DNA of 51,876 nt from Comamonadaceae bacterium (GCA_027485285.1 JAIXRH010000087.1:1-51876), one strand, 5' to 3'. Numbered from the stretch's first letter, positions 16,151 through 24,679 are shown. Program-made: numbers and translations. The notes: generated by a model from the sequence alone, not told the origin.

Positions 16151-17770
16151 ATGACAACAACACCTCTCACAGCCGACGTGGTCATCGTCGGTGGCGGCCC
16201 AGTTGGGTTAGGCCTTGCGATCGAACTCGGTCAACGCGGCATTCGATGCATCTTGACCGAGCGCTATGCGCAAACTCAGCCCATTCCAAGAGGCCAAAAC
16301 CTCACGCAACGCACCATGGAACACTTCCATTTTTGGGGTGCTGAGCAAGAATTAAGAGCAGCCCGAACCATCCCGCCAGAATATGGGATTGGCGGGCTCA
16401 CAGCCTACGGCACGCTGCTAGGGAACTACAACTACGACTGGCTGCAACGCGAACTGGTCAAGCCCTTTTACTTCACCGCAAACGAACGGCTGCCGCAATA
16501 TGAGACCGAGAAAGTGTTGCGACAACGTCTCGCGAAGCTGCCCAATGTTCAGACCCTGTTTGGTTGGGATGCCCAAACCATCACGCAAGACGAACAGGGC
16601 ACGACCGTCACCCTCACGGAGCGCAACACGCAACAACAACAAGTGATTCATGCCGCCTACGCTGTTGGCTGCGATGGCAGCCGATCAAAAACGCGCGAAC
16701 AAGCTGGCATCACGCAAACGCTATCAGACCATGACCGTTTAATGGTGCTGTTGGTGTTTCAATCGCAAGAGCTGCATGAGCTGCTGGCTCGCTACCCAGG
16801 CAAGTCTTTTTACAACGTCCTTCACCCAGATCTCAAAGGGTATTGGAAGTTTTTTGGTCGCGTGGACTTGGGCAATACCTGGTTTTTTCACGCACCAGTG
16901 CCGCTTGGCACCACGGCTGACAACTTTGACTTCAAGGCCATGCTGCTCGAAGCCGTGGGCGCCGAGTTTGCGCTGGAGCTCCAGCGCGTTGGCTTTTGGG
17001 ATTTGCGATTTGCTTTGGCCGACCGCTACCGTGCGGGACGCATTTTTGTAGCAGGAGATGCCGCACATAGCCACCCGCCTTATGGCGGCTACGGTGTCAA
17101 CTCTGGGCTGGAGGATGCACGCAACTTAGGCTGGAAACTCGCTGCTGTGGTGCAGGGCTGGGGCGGTGATGCGTTACTCGACTCGTATGACGCCGAGCGC
17201 CGCCCGGTATTTGCTTCCACCATCCAAGATTTCATTGCCAAATCAATCGAGACAGACGGTGACTTTCTCGCGCACTTTGACCCACAGCAAGACAAAACAG
17301 CGTTTGAAGCCGCTTGGCAGCAGCGTTCTGAGGGCGCTGTGGGAGAAGTGCATGCATTTGAGCCGAACTACGAGGGCTCGCCCGTCGTGCGTCATGCCCC
17401 TGATGCAGCCACGGCTGCTCGGGTGTGTAGCGCGAAGGGATCGCACCAGTTCAAGGCGCGTGCAGGCCATCACTTGGCGCCTGCCACCTTGAGCACAGGT
17501 CAAAACGTGTACGAGGTTTTAGGCACTGGGTTCACCCTGCTGACATTTGGCAAGCAACCCAAAGAGGTGCAAATGTGGGTGGATGCTGCCGCTGCATTGA
17601 ACATTCCCCTCACGCTGGTAGCAGAGGCGGCGGGCGCCCAGGCCGACCGCTATGAGGCGACTTGGATCATGGTGCGTCCCGATCAATTCATTGCTTGGAC
17701 TAGCCAAGATGCACATCTAGGTGCTACGCAAGCGCAGCAACTGTTACGCGACATCGTTGGAGCCCCTTGA
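16151..17770 (+). CDS. Class A FAD-dependent monooxygenase (MhpA/phenol hydroxylase-like)
   Basis: The 539-residue flavoprotein has the three class A fingerprints: the dinucleotide-binding motif VIVGGGPVGLG (residues about 11-21), the DG motif VGCDGSRSKTRE, and the GD motif with Gly302-Asp303 in VAGDAAHSHPPYGGYGVNSGLEDARNLGWKL. A thioredoxin-like C-terminal region without catalytic cysteines follows, as in phenol and 3-(3-hydroxyphenyl)propionate hydroxylases. These enzymes use NAD(P)H and O2 to add a hydroxyl next to or opposite an existing phenolic OH. With an intradiol enzyme resembling hydroxyquinol dioxygenase nearby, the product may be a hydroxyquinol-type triol; this is inference. It is transcribed alone and converges on the YciI-like gene with 9 bp between stops. 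Confidence 0.9.
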   Translation: MTTTPLTADVVIVGGGPVGLGLAIELGQRGIRCILTERYAQTQPIPRGQNLTQRTMEHFHFWGAEQELRAARTIPPEYGIGGLTAYGTLLGNYNYDWLQRELVKPFYFTANERLPQYETEKVLRQRLAKLPNVQTLFGWDAQTITQDEQGTTVTLTERNTQQQQVIHAAYAVGCDGSRSKTREQAGITQTLSDHDRLMVLLVFQSQELHELLARYPGKSFYNVLHPDLKGYWKFFGRVDLGNTWFFHAPVPLGTTADNFDFKAMLLEAVGAEFALELQRVGFWDLRFALADRYRAGRIFVAGDAAHSHPPYGGYGVNSGLEDARNLGWKLAAVVQGWGGDALLDSYDAERRPVFASTIQDFIAKSIETDGDFLAHFDPQQDKTAFEAAWQQRSEGAVGEVHAFEPNYEGSPVVRHAPDAATAARVCSAKGSHQFKARAGHHLAPATLSTGQNVYEVLGTGFTLLTFGKQPKEVQMWVDAAAALNIPLTLVAEAAGAQADRYEATWIMVRPDQFIAWTSQDAHLGATQAQQLLRDIVGAP

Positions 17771-17779
17771 GCGCTGAGA

Positions 17780-18082
17780 TCACGCAGCAGGCGGAAAGCC
17801 CGCCTTTTGCACCCACAAATTTGTAAACGCATCAATACGCACCGCGCCATACACACCGGCTTGTGTGAAAGGCTCGTGGCTGAGCCATTGTTCAGCGGCC
17901 TCACGCGATTCAAAATCGATGGCCAACAAGCTGCCAATCATCTGCTCATGCGCATCCAAGAGTGGGCCCGCAAAGGCGATGCGGTCGGCCATCTGAGCCA
18001 AATAAGCTTTGTGTTCTGGCCTGATTTGTTGACGCAAGGCTGCTTGGTTGGGTTTGTCCAACAAATGAAAGACATAGATCAT
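17780..18082 (-). CDS. YciI-like (YCII) small protein
   Basis: The 100-residue protein fits the dimeric alpha+beta YCII fold. It has MIYVFHLLDKPNQAALR at the start, HKAYLAQMADRIAFAGPLLD with the conserved His and Asp of the family, and SREAAEQWLSHEPFTQAGVY. Relatives act in chloroaromatic degradation (TftG-like) or resemble muconolactone isomerase, but most are uncharacterised. ATG at 18082 with AGGA upstream is chosen. It ends a four-gene ring-cleavage operon, 7 bp after the extradiol-type gene, so a role in handling the cleavage product is likely but not shown. Confidence 0.8.
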   Translation of the reverse strand: MIYVFHLLDKPNQAALRQQIRPEHKAYLAQMADRIAFAGPLLDAHEQMIGSLLAIDFESREAAEQWLSHEPFTQAGVYGAVRIDAFTNLWVQKAGFPPAA

Positions 18083-18089
18083 AAAAATC

Positions 18090-19058
18090 CTATTTCTGGT
18101 GATCGAGTTCTGTGTTGGCGACAAACCAATCGGGCACAGCGGGGCCCCACAGGTAAAAAGAGTCCTCTGGCGCGTAGTCACCCGCCACCCAAGGCTGCTC
18201 TGACGAGATGAAATCGATATCGGCCGAATACTCGGCAAAGCTGCCCCAAGGATCTCGCACGTAATAGAAGTAGTTAGAGCCCAAAACATGTCGCCCCACA
18301 CCCCAGCCATCGGCATAGCCAGCGTTTCGCATTTGCTCGCTTGCCTCCCCCACCTCATCCACACTGCCAAGATCCCAGCTGGTGTGGTGCAGCCCAGGGC
18401 CCTCCGACTTCACACACGCCAACAGGTGATGATCACTGCCGTGCGGCGTGTGCATGAACGCCACCAAATCGCCAGAGCGGTCAGACAAACGCAGACCCAA
18501 CACTGATTCAGAGAAGTTGACAAACCCCGACACATCAGGCGTGAACAATAAGACATGCGACAGCCAACGCGGGTAGACGCGATCGACTTGGGAGCGCGCC
18601 GGTGCCGCGGCAGGCGCACGCCCCAAACCACGCGGGGGCGCTGCGGGTGTTTTTTGGTTGGGAGAGACTTTGTCAGTCACGACCAATTGAAACGGATGGC
18701 CGTCGGGTCCGCGCATCCAAATGCCTGGGCGTGTGGCCAAAGGGTGTGGCTCGCAACCGATGCCGATCTGGTCAATTTTGGCTCGGAAGGCCGCCTCGTC
18801 TTCTGCGTGAATACCAAATGTCAAAAATTGCAAGGCCTTGGGCTGCTTGTTTTCAATCACACGCATCCAACAATGTGGGTGGCCCTTCGTGAACAGCTCG
18901 ATGGTGTTCCCTTCGCGCCGAACGTCCATACCAAACGCGGTGTAAAACTTCACCGCCACCTCAATCTCAGGCACGGTAAACACCACGCAATCGATGGAAT
19001 GAGCCGCCAAAGACGGACTGCGAGACATGACAGACGGCAAACTGGATGGATCAGTCAT
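18090..19058 (-). CDS. Type I extradiol dioxygenase-like VOC protein
   Basis: The 322-residue protein has two vicinal-oxygen-chelate modules (about 21-130 and 165-295). The second keeps the pattern of active extradiol dioxygenases: iron ligands likely His168, His224 or 225 and Glu276, a DHH pair at about 209-211, His257 in GRH, and the Tyr-rich YFYYVRDPWGSFAEY segment. This is better conserved than in generic glyoxalase-like proteins and suggests a working Fe(II) enzyme that cleaves a catechol next to one hydroxyl. A strong GAGGAGAG precedes the start. It sits directly behind an intradiol dioxygenase, an unusual combination. A Pro/Ala-rich linker (about 138-155) joins the modules. Confidence 0.85.
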   Translation of the reverse strand: MTDPSSLPSVMSRSPSLAAHSIDCVVFTVPEIEVAVKFYTAFGMDVRREGNTIELFTKGHPHCWMRVIENKQPKALQFLTFGIHAEDEAAFRAKIDQIGIGCEPHPLATRPGIWMRGPDGHPFQLVVTDKVSPNQKTPAAPPRGLGRAPAAAPARSQVDRVYPRWLSHVLLFTPDVSGFVNFSESVLGLRLSDRSGDLVAFMHTPHGSDHHLLACVKSEGPGLHHTSWDLGSVDEVGEASEQMRNAGYADGWGVGRHVLGSNYFYYVRDPWGSFAEYSADIDFISSEQPWVAGDYAPEDSFYLWGPAVPDWFVANTELDHQK

Positions 19059-19107
19059 ACAACTCTCCTCTTCAATGTTCGTAGGCCCAAATAGGCACTT
19101 TAAAAAT

Positions 19108-19941
19108 TTACTGAGACACAGGGTTCAATACAAAATTGAATTCCAAGGTGTATTCGCCATTCGGTTGCCGAACCCAATCCGTGATCAGCGATTGACGCAC
19201 GCCAAACACAGCATCTGAATCCAAATACTGATCGTCATATCGGAAAACATGCGTGATGAGCGACTGGTAGCCAGGCGCCTTGATCATGAAATGCAAATGG
19301 GCGGGTCGCCATGGATGGTTCTTGGTGGCAGCCAGCATGTCACCCACTGGCCCGTCGTGCGGAATGGGGTAAGCCACGGCCAAGATGGATTTGAAGTAGT
19401 AATTACCTTGTGCATCTGACTTCAACACGCCACGCCCTTGGGCTTGGTCCAAATTCGGCTTTTGCACGTCGTACATGCCTTCTTCGTCAGATTGCCAGAC
19501 CTCGATGTGTGCGCCAGGCACAGGCTCACCACCCAAGCCTTTGATGGTGCCTTTGACAAAACAAGGCGTGCCGATGGCACCATTGCCTACGTCGTCGCCT
19601 AAGTTGTAGTGGGGTGCATTTTCCACATGGAACGGCCCTACCACGGTGGCCTCTGTGCACCCTTCAGGCTTTTGGTTGTTCATTGCCACCGTCAGCATGG
19701 ACAAGCCCAAAGTGTCTGAAATCAAGATAAATTCCTGACGCTTGTCATCGGTGATGTGGCCTGCACGTGTCAGAAATTGAATGCCTTTTAGCCATTCCTC
19801 TTCGGTCAGACGCACATCGCGCGCGAAATCGTGCAAGTGCTGCACCAAACTGAAAATAATTTCCTTCAAGCGTGGATCAGGCGTGTTGGAAAACCGCTCT
19901 AAAACTGCCTGTGTGATGGTGTGTTCGTCCAAATTACGCAT
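19108..19941 (-). CDS. Intradiol ring-cleavage dioxygenase (hydroxyquinol 1,2-dioxygenase-like)
   Basis: The 277-residue protein begins with the helical dimerisation domain of catechol/hydroxyquinol dioxygenases (about 1-100), then the beta-rich catalytic domain. The four Fe(III) ligands are recognisable: Tyr157 (GMYDVQ), Tyr191 (VAYPIPHDGPVG), His215 and His217 (HPWRPAHLHFMI). Spacing and the YPIPHDGPVG phrase resemble hydroxyquinol 1,2-dioxygenases more than catechol enzymes. The reaction expected is opening of a hydroxyquinol-like ring to maleylacetate, or a muconate if catechol is used. It is 5 bp downstream of the cyclase-family gene. No maleylacetate reductase lies in the window. Confidence 0.92.
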   Translation of the reverse strand: MRNLDEHTITQAVLERFSNTPDPRLKEIIFSLVQHLHDFARDVRLTEEEWLKGIQFLTRAGHITDDKRQEFILISDTLGLSMLTVAMNNQKPEGCTEATVVGPFHVENAPHYNLGDDVGNGAIGTPCFVKGTIKGLGGEPVPGAHIEVWQSDEEGMYDVQKPNLDQAQGRGVLKSDAQGNYYFKSILAVAYPIPHDGPVGDMLAATKNHPWRPAHLHFMIKAPGYQSLITHVFRYDDQYLDSDAVFGVRQSLITDWVRQPNGEYTLEFNFVLNPVSQ

Positions 19942-19946
19942 TGTTT

Positions 19947-20774
19947 CTACCCATTTAAATTTGAATCATGTCGTTGGCCTGTCAAAGCCTCATCAAAAAT
20001 TGCGACAGCACGCGTCCAACCGGCTGAAGCGCCGCGGATTTTGTGCGGGAAGCAACTGATGTAGAACCCAGTCGGAGGCAAACTTTCGAGGTTGTGGAGC
20101 TTCTCGAGGTGGCAGTAACCAATGTCACGCCCCGCTTTGTGTCCCTCCCAGATCAGCGACGCGTCTTTTGTGTCGCTGTATTTTTGTGCCGTGTGCACAA
20201 ACGGCGCATCCCAGCTCCAAGCATCGGTCCCCGTCAAGCGAACGCCTTGTTCGAGGAGATACATGGTGGATTCATAACCCATGCCACAGCCACTGGAAAC
20301 GTAGTCGGATGAGCCATAGCGTGAGCCCGCTCTCGTGTTGATGACCACGATTTCGAGTGGGCTCAATGTGTGGCCAATTCGGTGCAGCTCTGCTTGTACA
20401 TCGTTGGCAGTCACTACGTAACCATCGGCAAAGTGGCGAAAGTCTAGCTTCACACCGGGTTGGAAACACCACTCCAAGGGAACATCGTGAATGGCGATGG
20501 CGGGCTTCTGGTGACCCAAGGCCTTGTCCATGGTGGAATGGAAGTGATAAGGCGCGTCTAAATGCGTGCCGTTGTGGGTACAGAGTTGCACAAACTCCAC
20601 CGCCCAGCCCTCACCCTCAGGCAAATCTTCTTGTTTTAATCCAGGAAAAAAAGGCGCGATTTGTTGGTAGGTATTGTCATGCGTGAAGTATTCAATCTTG
20701 GGCGCGAACGCAGGCGGGTCACTGATGACATCGTTTTCAAGAAAGATGGATAAATCAACAAATTGGCGCGGCAT
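19947..20774 (-). CDS. Cyclase-family metal-dependent hydrolase (kynurenine formamidase/isatin hydrolase-like)
   Basis: The 275-residue protein contains the family signature HNGTHLDAPYHF (HxGTHxDxPxHF, residues about 67-78), which binds the divalent metal ions. A second conserved block GYCHLEKLHNLESLPPTGF near the C terminus supplies further metal and catalytic residues. Known members hydrolyse cyclic or linear amides (kynurenine formamidase, isatin hydrolase). Its operon partners are two ring-cleavage dioxygenases, so it may open a lactam or lactone or act on a ring-cleavage product. It is first in its operon; the start is the only sensible Met near 20774. Confidence 0.85.
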   Translation of the reverse strand: MPRQFVDLSIFLENDVISDPPAFAPKIEYFTHDNTYQQIAPFFPGLKQEDLPEGEGWAVEFVQLCTHNGTHLDAPYHFHSTMDKALGHQKPAIAIHDVPLEWCFQPGVKLDFRHFADGYVVTANDVQAELHRIGHTLSPLEIVVINTRAGSRYGSSDYVSSGCGMGYESTMYLLEQGVRLTGTDAWSWDAPFVHTAQKYSDTKDASLIWEGHKAGRDIGYCHLEKLHNLESLPPTGFYISCFPHKIRGASAGWTRAVAIFDEALTGQRHDSNLNG

Positions 20775-20863
20775 GAATCAATACCTATCGTGAGATCTCG
20801 ACCAGAGAAATGAATTTTTGTGGCATGAGATCACAACCATCAGACCTTCATTGTCACGAAGAA
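20775..20863. promoter_or_regulatory. Promoter region of the ring-cleavage operon with two palindromes
   Basis: Upstream of the cyclase gene lie GAGATCTC (20792-20799), an 8-bp perfect palindrome, and TTGTG-N9-CACAA (20818-20836). Either could be an operator. No regulator gene adjoins, so the controlling protein may be the GntR or one outside the window. Confidence 0.3.
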
Positions 20864-20895
20864 GACTGCCTCAAGGATTACCCTTAGAGGCAGTC
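20864..20895 (-). terminator. Hairpin terminator downstream of the RutE-like gene
   Basis: GACTGCCTC (20864-20872) and GAGGCAGTC (20887-20895) form a 9-bp perfect stem that can be lengthened by four more pairs past one bulged base, leaving a small loop. On the minus strand it is followed by TTCTTC, a weak T-rich tail. It begins 17 bases after the nitroreductase stop, suggesting it separates that gene from the cyclase operon. Confidence 0.6.
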
Positions 20896-20912
20896 GATCT
20901 CATTTGGCATTT

Positions 20913-21500
20913 TCAAAGCACTTGAACGACTTGCTCGAAACTCAAACGAGGATTGCGCGCAAACAATTTGGTACTGTCACCGTAACCGAGGTTGATCACA
21001 AAGTTAGTGGTGTAGCGACCATCGGGGAAAAACTCGGCGTTGACTTTGGCAGCATCTAAACCACTCATCGGGCCGCAATCTAAGCCAAGGGCACGCGCAG
21101 CAATCATGAAATAAGCACCACTCAAGGTGCCATTGCGCGAGGCTGTGGCTGCTGCCAACGCGGCATTGCCTTCAAACATAGCTTTGGCATTGGGGTTGTT
21201 TGGAAACACGGTAGGCATGTGCTCGAAGAATTGGCTGTCGGTTGCCACAATGACACTCACGGGTGCCGAGTTTGTCTTATCCACATTGCCAGGACTCATG
21301 GCCGGCATCAGTCGCGCTTTGGCCTCGGGCGTCGTCAAAAAAACATAACGTGCAGGCTGCGAATTCATCGAGGTCGCGCCCATTTTGGCAATCTCATAAA
21401 TCTGCTTCAGCAAGCTTAAAGGAACCGCTTTGTCGACAAAGCCATTGGCGGTGCGCGCGTCGTTGAACAAGTGGTCAATGGCTTCTTTGGAAATACTCAT
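20913..21500 (-). CDS. Nitroreductase-family protein, RutE/HadB-like (malonic semialdehyde reductase type)
   Basis: The 195-residue FMN-dependent reductase aligns from end to end with RutE: LFNDARTANGF, MGATSMNSQPARYVFL, MPAMSPGNVDKT, ALGLDCGPMSGLD, NFVINLGYGDSTKLFARNPRLSFEQ. RutE reduces malonic semialdehyde to 3-hydroxypropionate in pyrimidine breakdown, but the rest of the rut operon is not here. In this cluster it might reduce a semialdehyde, enal or nitro group from the aromatic pathway. The start at 21500 matches the RutE length and has AAAGAAG upstream; a longer frame adds 59 unrelated residues. Confidence 0.88.
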   Translation of the reverse strand: MSISKEAIDHLFNDARTANGFVDKAVPLSLLKQIYEIAKMGATSMNSQPARYVFLTTPEAKARLMPAMSPGNVDKTNSAPVSVIVATDSQFFEHMPTVFPNNPNAKAMFEGNAALAAATASRNGTLSGAYFMIAARALGLDCGPMSGLDAAKVNAEFFPDGRYTTNFVINLGYGDSTKLFARNPRLSFEQVVQVL

Positions 21501-21808
21501 GCAAGGCTTCTTTCGGAAAAAGTTAAAAAACTCCCAAAGCTTATCGCAGATCCATCCCATACATGTGACGCCAGCCTCTTTCAAAACTTGGCCCACGCAT
21601 GTCCGAACTTCTTTCAGCGGGTGTTTCAACAAACTTGCAAAGTGATGGATTTTGAAACCCTGCCTGTGGTTCATCAAATCAGCCTCAGGCTTGAGGCCTG
21701 TGTTGAAACATTGGCGACACAGCCAAGTGATAACCCTAATTCGAAATCAGATTTCATCTACGAACATCGCAAGGATCGAGATTGAAATTGTTATAGAAAA
21801 GGCAAAGC
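21501..21808. promoter_or_regulatory. Divergent intergenic region between the RutE-like gene and iorA
   Basis: This 308-bp spacer has no recognisable gene. It carries two inverted repeats: GCCTCA-GGCT-TGAGGC (21682-21697) and GAAATC-A-GATTTC (21743-21755). The latter ends 53 bp before the iorA start and is a candidate operator for the plus-strand operon. A TTATAG sequence (21791-21796) close to the iorA start is a weak -10 candidate or leader sequence. Confidence 0.4.
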
Positions 21809-22267
21809 ATGAGTACCCTGTCACTTCACGTCAACGGAAAGTCTTCACAAATTCAAGCCTCTCCTGATACCCCCCTGCTCTGGGTGATTCGCGATGAACT
21901 CAAATTAACCGGGACAAAATTTGGCTGCGGCATTGCCCAATGTGGGGCCTGCACAGTTCACATCGACGGAAAACCCACACGCTCGTGTGTCACGCCCATT
22001 TCAGCGGCCGTTGACAAAAAAATCACCACCATTGAAGGCCTCTCACCCACGGGAGAACACAAGTTACAAAAAGCTTGGGTGATGGAACAAGTTCCTCAGT
22101 GCGGCTACTGCCAGTCTGGACAAATCATGCAAGCCGCCGCCTTGTTAGACAAAAAGAAAAACCCAACACGAGAAGAAATCGTTGCCCACATGGATGGCAA
22201 TATTTGCCGATGCGGAACCTACCAACGAATTGTCAAAGCCATTCAACGTGCAGCGAAAGAAGCCTAA
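21809..22267 (+). CDS. iorA: Molybdenum hydroxylase small subunit, two [2Fe-2S] clusters (isoquinoline 1-oxidoreductase alpha type)
   Basis: The 152-residue subunit shows both cluster motifs of the xanthine oxidase family: the plant-type site Cys40, 45, 48 and 60 ([21 protein letters not shown] region) and the helical-domain site Cys98, 101, 133 and 135 (CGYC and CRCG). It relays electrons away from the molybdenum centre. It is paired with the large subunit 3 bp downstream, and the two-subunit form without an FAD subunit is the isoquinoline/nicotinate (NicAB-like) class. These enzymes add a water-derived OH to electron-poor carbon atoms of N-heteroaromatics or oxidise aldehydes. Confidence 0.92.
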   Translation: MSTLSLHVNGKSSQIQASPDTPLLWVIRDELKLTGTKFGCGIAQCGACTVHIDGKPTRSCVTPISAAVDKKITTIEGLSPTGEHKLQKAWVMEQVPQCGYCQSGQIMQAAALLDKKKNPTREEIVAHMDGNICRCGTYQRIVKAIQRAAKEA

Positions 22268-22270
22268 GAC

Positions 22271-24487
22271 ATGACAACAATCCAACACACAAGTTCAATG
22301 AAACGACGTACATTTTTGGCCAGTGCCAGCGGTTTGACTTTTGCAATGGCTGTTGGCGGCGTAGGCCTCATCAGCACTGATGCACAGGCAGCAGATCCGG
22401 CCCTCAAACTCAATGCCTGGGTCACGATTGGCACTGACGGCAGCATCACCGTGATGGTGCCGACGGGTGAAATGGGTCAAGGCACCATGACAGCATTGCC
22501 TTTGATTCTGGCTGAGGAGTTAGATGCAGATTGGTCAAAAGTCAAAGCCGAGTTCGCCCCTCCTAACCCCAAGGTCTACGGCAATCCACATCCTTTGTTG
22601 AATGGCGGACAAGCCTCACTGGCGAGTGTGGCTGTGCCAGGCTACTTCAAACCTATGCGTGTGTTGGGCGCTCAGGCCCGACTGGTTTTGGTCAATGCAG
22701 TGGCAGACAAATGGCAAGTGCCCGCCACCGAGCTCACGACTGACACAGGGTTTGTCATCCATGCGAAATCTAACCAACGCATCAGCTATGGTGAAGTTGC
22801 CAAATTTGCCGTGGTACCGGCAGAACTTCCCAAAATCAATGACAGTGATCTGAAAAAGCCCTCTCAATTCAAATTGATTGGGCGAACTGACATTGGTCGT
22901 ACAGATGTGAAATCCAAAACCAATGGCTCGGCGCAATATGGCATTGATGTGAGCGTGCCCGACATGGTCTACGCCACAGTTCTTGAGGCACCTATGGAAG
23001 GTGCCAAGGCAGAGAACATCAACAGCGACGAGGCCTTGGCAATTCCTGGCGTCACCAGAGTCATTCCCTTGCCGTTTGGCGTCGCAGTCATTGGCAACAG
23101 CGTTCACGCCACACGACTGGCCCGCAATGTGCTGAAACAAAAAGTCACTTGGAACACCACAGGTGCCGTGGCCGCTAATTTTGATTCAGACAAAGCCAAA
23201 AAAGATTACGCCAACCAGGGCATTGATCCCAATGCCAAAACCATGGATGCGTTCAAACGTGGCGACTCGATCACGGCCATGATCAATGCCAAACAAACCC
23301 TTGAAGCAACTTACTGGACTGAGCACTGCTACCACGCACAACTCGAACCGATGAACTGCATTGCGCGCATCAATCCAGACGGGCAATCTGCCGAAATATG
23401 GACGGGTACTCAATTTGCCTTCTTGGGCACAGTGGCGGCCTCTGGCGTTTTGAAAACCACGCCGGACAAAATCAAAATCAATCAGCAATTGCTGGGCGGA
23501 GGCTTTGGTCGGCGCATCACGCCTGACATCATTGCGCAAGCCGTGGTCCTCGCCAACGTGACCAAGCAAACCGTCAAACTGCTGTTGACACGCGAAGACG
23601 ACATGGCCGCGGCACGACCCAGACCCATGACACACCACGTCATGAGAGCGGGCCTTGATGAAACGGGCAACCTGATTGGATGGCGTCATCGTCTGGTTTC
23701 AGAAAACGTCGATGCCATTGCCGCGCCCCCGCGCTTTCAAGCGACAGGTGGACGAGACTACATTGGCTGGAATGGCATCGATCTGCCTCACTACAACATT
23801 GAAAACGCCACAGCCGAGTCTGTGCGCGAAATTCGAGGCATGCGTGTGCATGCGTTCCGTGGCATTGGCGCAGGTCATAACAAGTTTGCGATTGAGTGTT
23901 TCTTAGACGAGGTGGCTCAGGCGAAAAAAACCGACCCCTTGGCCCTGCGTCTTCAACTGACAGAACAAGATGCGCGTGCCAATGCTGTGCTTCGCGAAGT
24001 AGCCAAAATGTCAGACTGGAAACGCAAGCGCACTGGGCGAGGCTTAGGCATTGCGTTTTCCGAGTACCACGGCACCTTGTCTGCAGGCGTTGTGGAAGTG
24101 TCCCTGAATCGAAAAACTGGAAAAATCAAAGTTCACCACATGTGGCTTGCAGTGGATACAGGCCTGCCCATCCAACCCACCAATGTCTTGGCCCAACTTG
24201 AAGGTGCTGCCGTGTTTGGTTTATCGGTCGCATTGATTGAGGAGTTGACCATCAAAAATGGCGCACCTGTTCAATCGAACTTCAACGACTATCCCGTGCT
24301 TCGCATGAGTGACATGCCAGAAATTCACACAAAGATTGTGAAGTCCGATGCCCCTCCCACCGGCATGGGTGAAATTGGCGTGTTACCTGTGGCACCCGCA
24401 ATCGCCAACGCCGTGTTCCAACTCACGGGTAAACGGCTGCGCGCTTTACCCATGTCCCCTGAGCGCGTCAAAACCGCCCTCGCCTGA
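22271..24487 (+). CDS. iorB: Molybdenum hydroxylase large subunit (isoquinoline 1-oxidoreductase beta type)
   Basis: The 738-residue subunit starts with a Tat-like leader (KRRTFLAS followed by a hydrophobic stretch and AQA), so the assembled enzyme is probably exported folded to the periplasm. ATG at 22298 would place the twin arginines nearer the terminus. Molybdopterin-binding landmarks include GGGFGRR (around residue 412) and, near the C terminus, GMGEIGV, which holds the conserved catalytic Glu. Homologues transfer electrons to a cytochrome, but no cytochrome gene lies next to it. The substrate is unknown; an N-heteroaromatic or aromatic aldehyde is expected from the family. Confidence 0.9.
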   Translation: MTTIQHTSSMKRRTFLASASGLTFAMAVGGVGLISTDAQAADPALKLNAWVTIGTDGSITVMVPTGEMGQGTMTALPLILAEELDADWSKVKAEFAPPNPKVYGNPHPLLNGGQASLASVAVPGYFKPMRVLGAQARLVLVNAVADKWQVPATELTTDTGFVIHAKSNQRISYGEVAKFAVVPAELPKINDSDLKKPSQFKLIGRTDIGRTDVKSKTNGSAQYGIDVSVPDMVYATVLEAPMEGAKAENINSDEALAIPGVTRVIPLPFGVAVIGNSVHATRLARNVLKQKVTWNTTGAVAANFDSDKAKKDYANQGIDPNAKTMDAFKRGDSITAMINAKQTLEATYWTEHCYHAQLEPMNCIARINPDGQSAEIWTGTQFAFLGTVAASGVLKTTPDKIKINQQLLGGGFGRRITPDIIAQAVVLANVTKQTVKLLLTREDDMAAARPRPMTHHVMRAGLDETGNLIGWRHRLVSENVDAIAAPPRFQATGGRDYIGWNGIDLPHYNIENATAESVREIRGMRVHAFRGIGAGHNKFAIECFLDEVAQAKKTDPLALRLQLTEQDARANAVLREVAKMSDWKRKRTGRGLGIAFSEYHGTLSAGVVEVSLNRKTGKIKVHHMWLAVDTGLPIQPTNVLAQLEGAAVFGLSVALIEELTIKNGAPVQSNFNDYPVLRMSDMPEIHTKIVKSDAPPTGMGEIGVLPVAPAIANAVFQLTGKRLRALPMSPERVKTALA

Positions 24488-24511
24488 CCCAACCCAAGAG
24501 GCTTTGAATGG

Positions 24512-24540
24512 CATGCGCGCATGGGATCGATGCGCGCATG
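24512..24540. repeat. Perfect inverted repeat (CATGCGCGCA / TGCGCGCATG) between iorB and the Bug gene
   Basis: The arms 24512-24521 and 24531-24540 are exact complements, and one further inner pair extends the stem to 11 bp with a 7-base loop. It lies 24 bp after the iorB stop. No T-tract follows, so it is not a standard terminator. It may be an mRNA processing or stabilising hairpin that sets different expression of iorAB and the genes behind, or an operator. Confidence 0.6.
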
Positions 24541-24679
24541 ATCTTCAGGGTCCGTCTTCTGAGAATCTCATGGCTTGAGCGTGACGACCAGGGCTTGTTG
24601 GCCTTGCTTGGCAAGGCCAATGTCCAGGTTGGCTCAACCATTCGAACAGCACACACACTTATGGAATAGGAGCCCGCAC

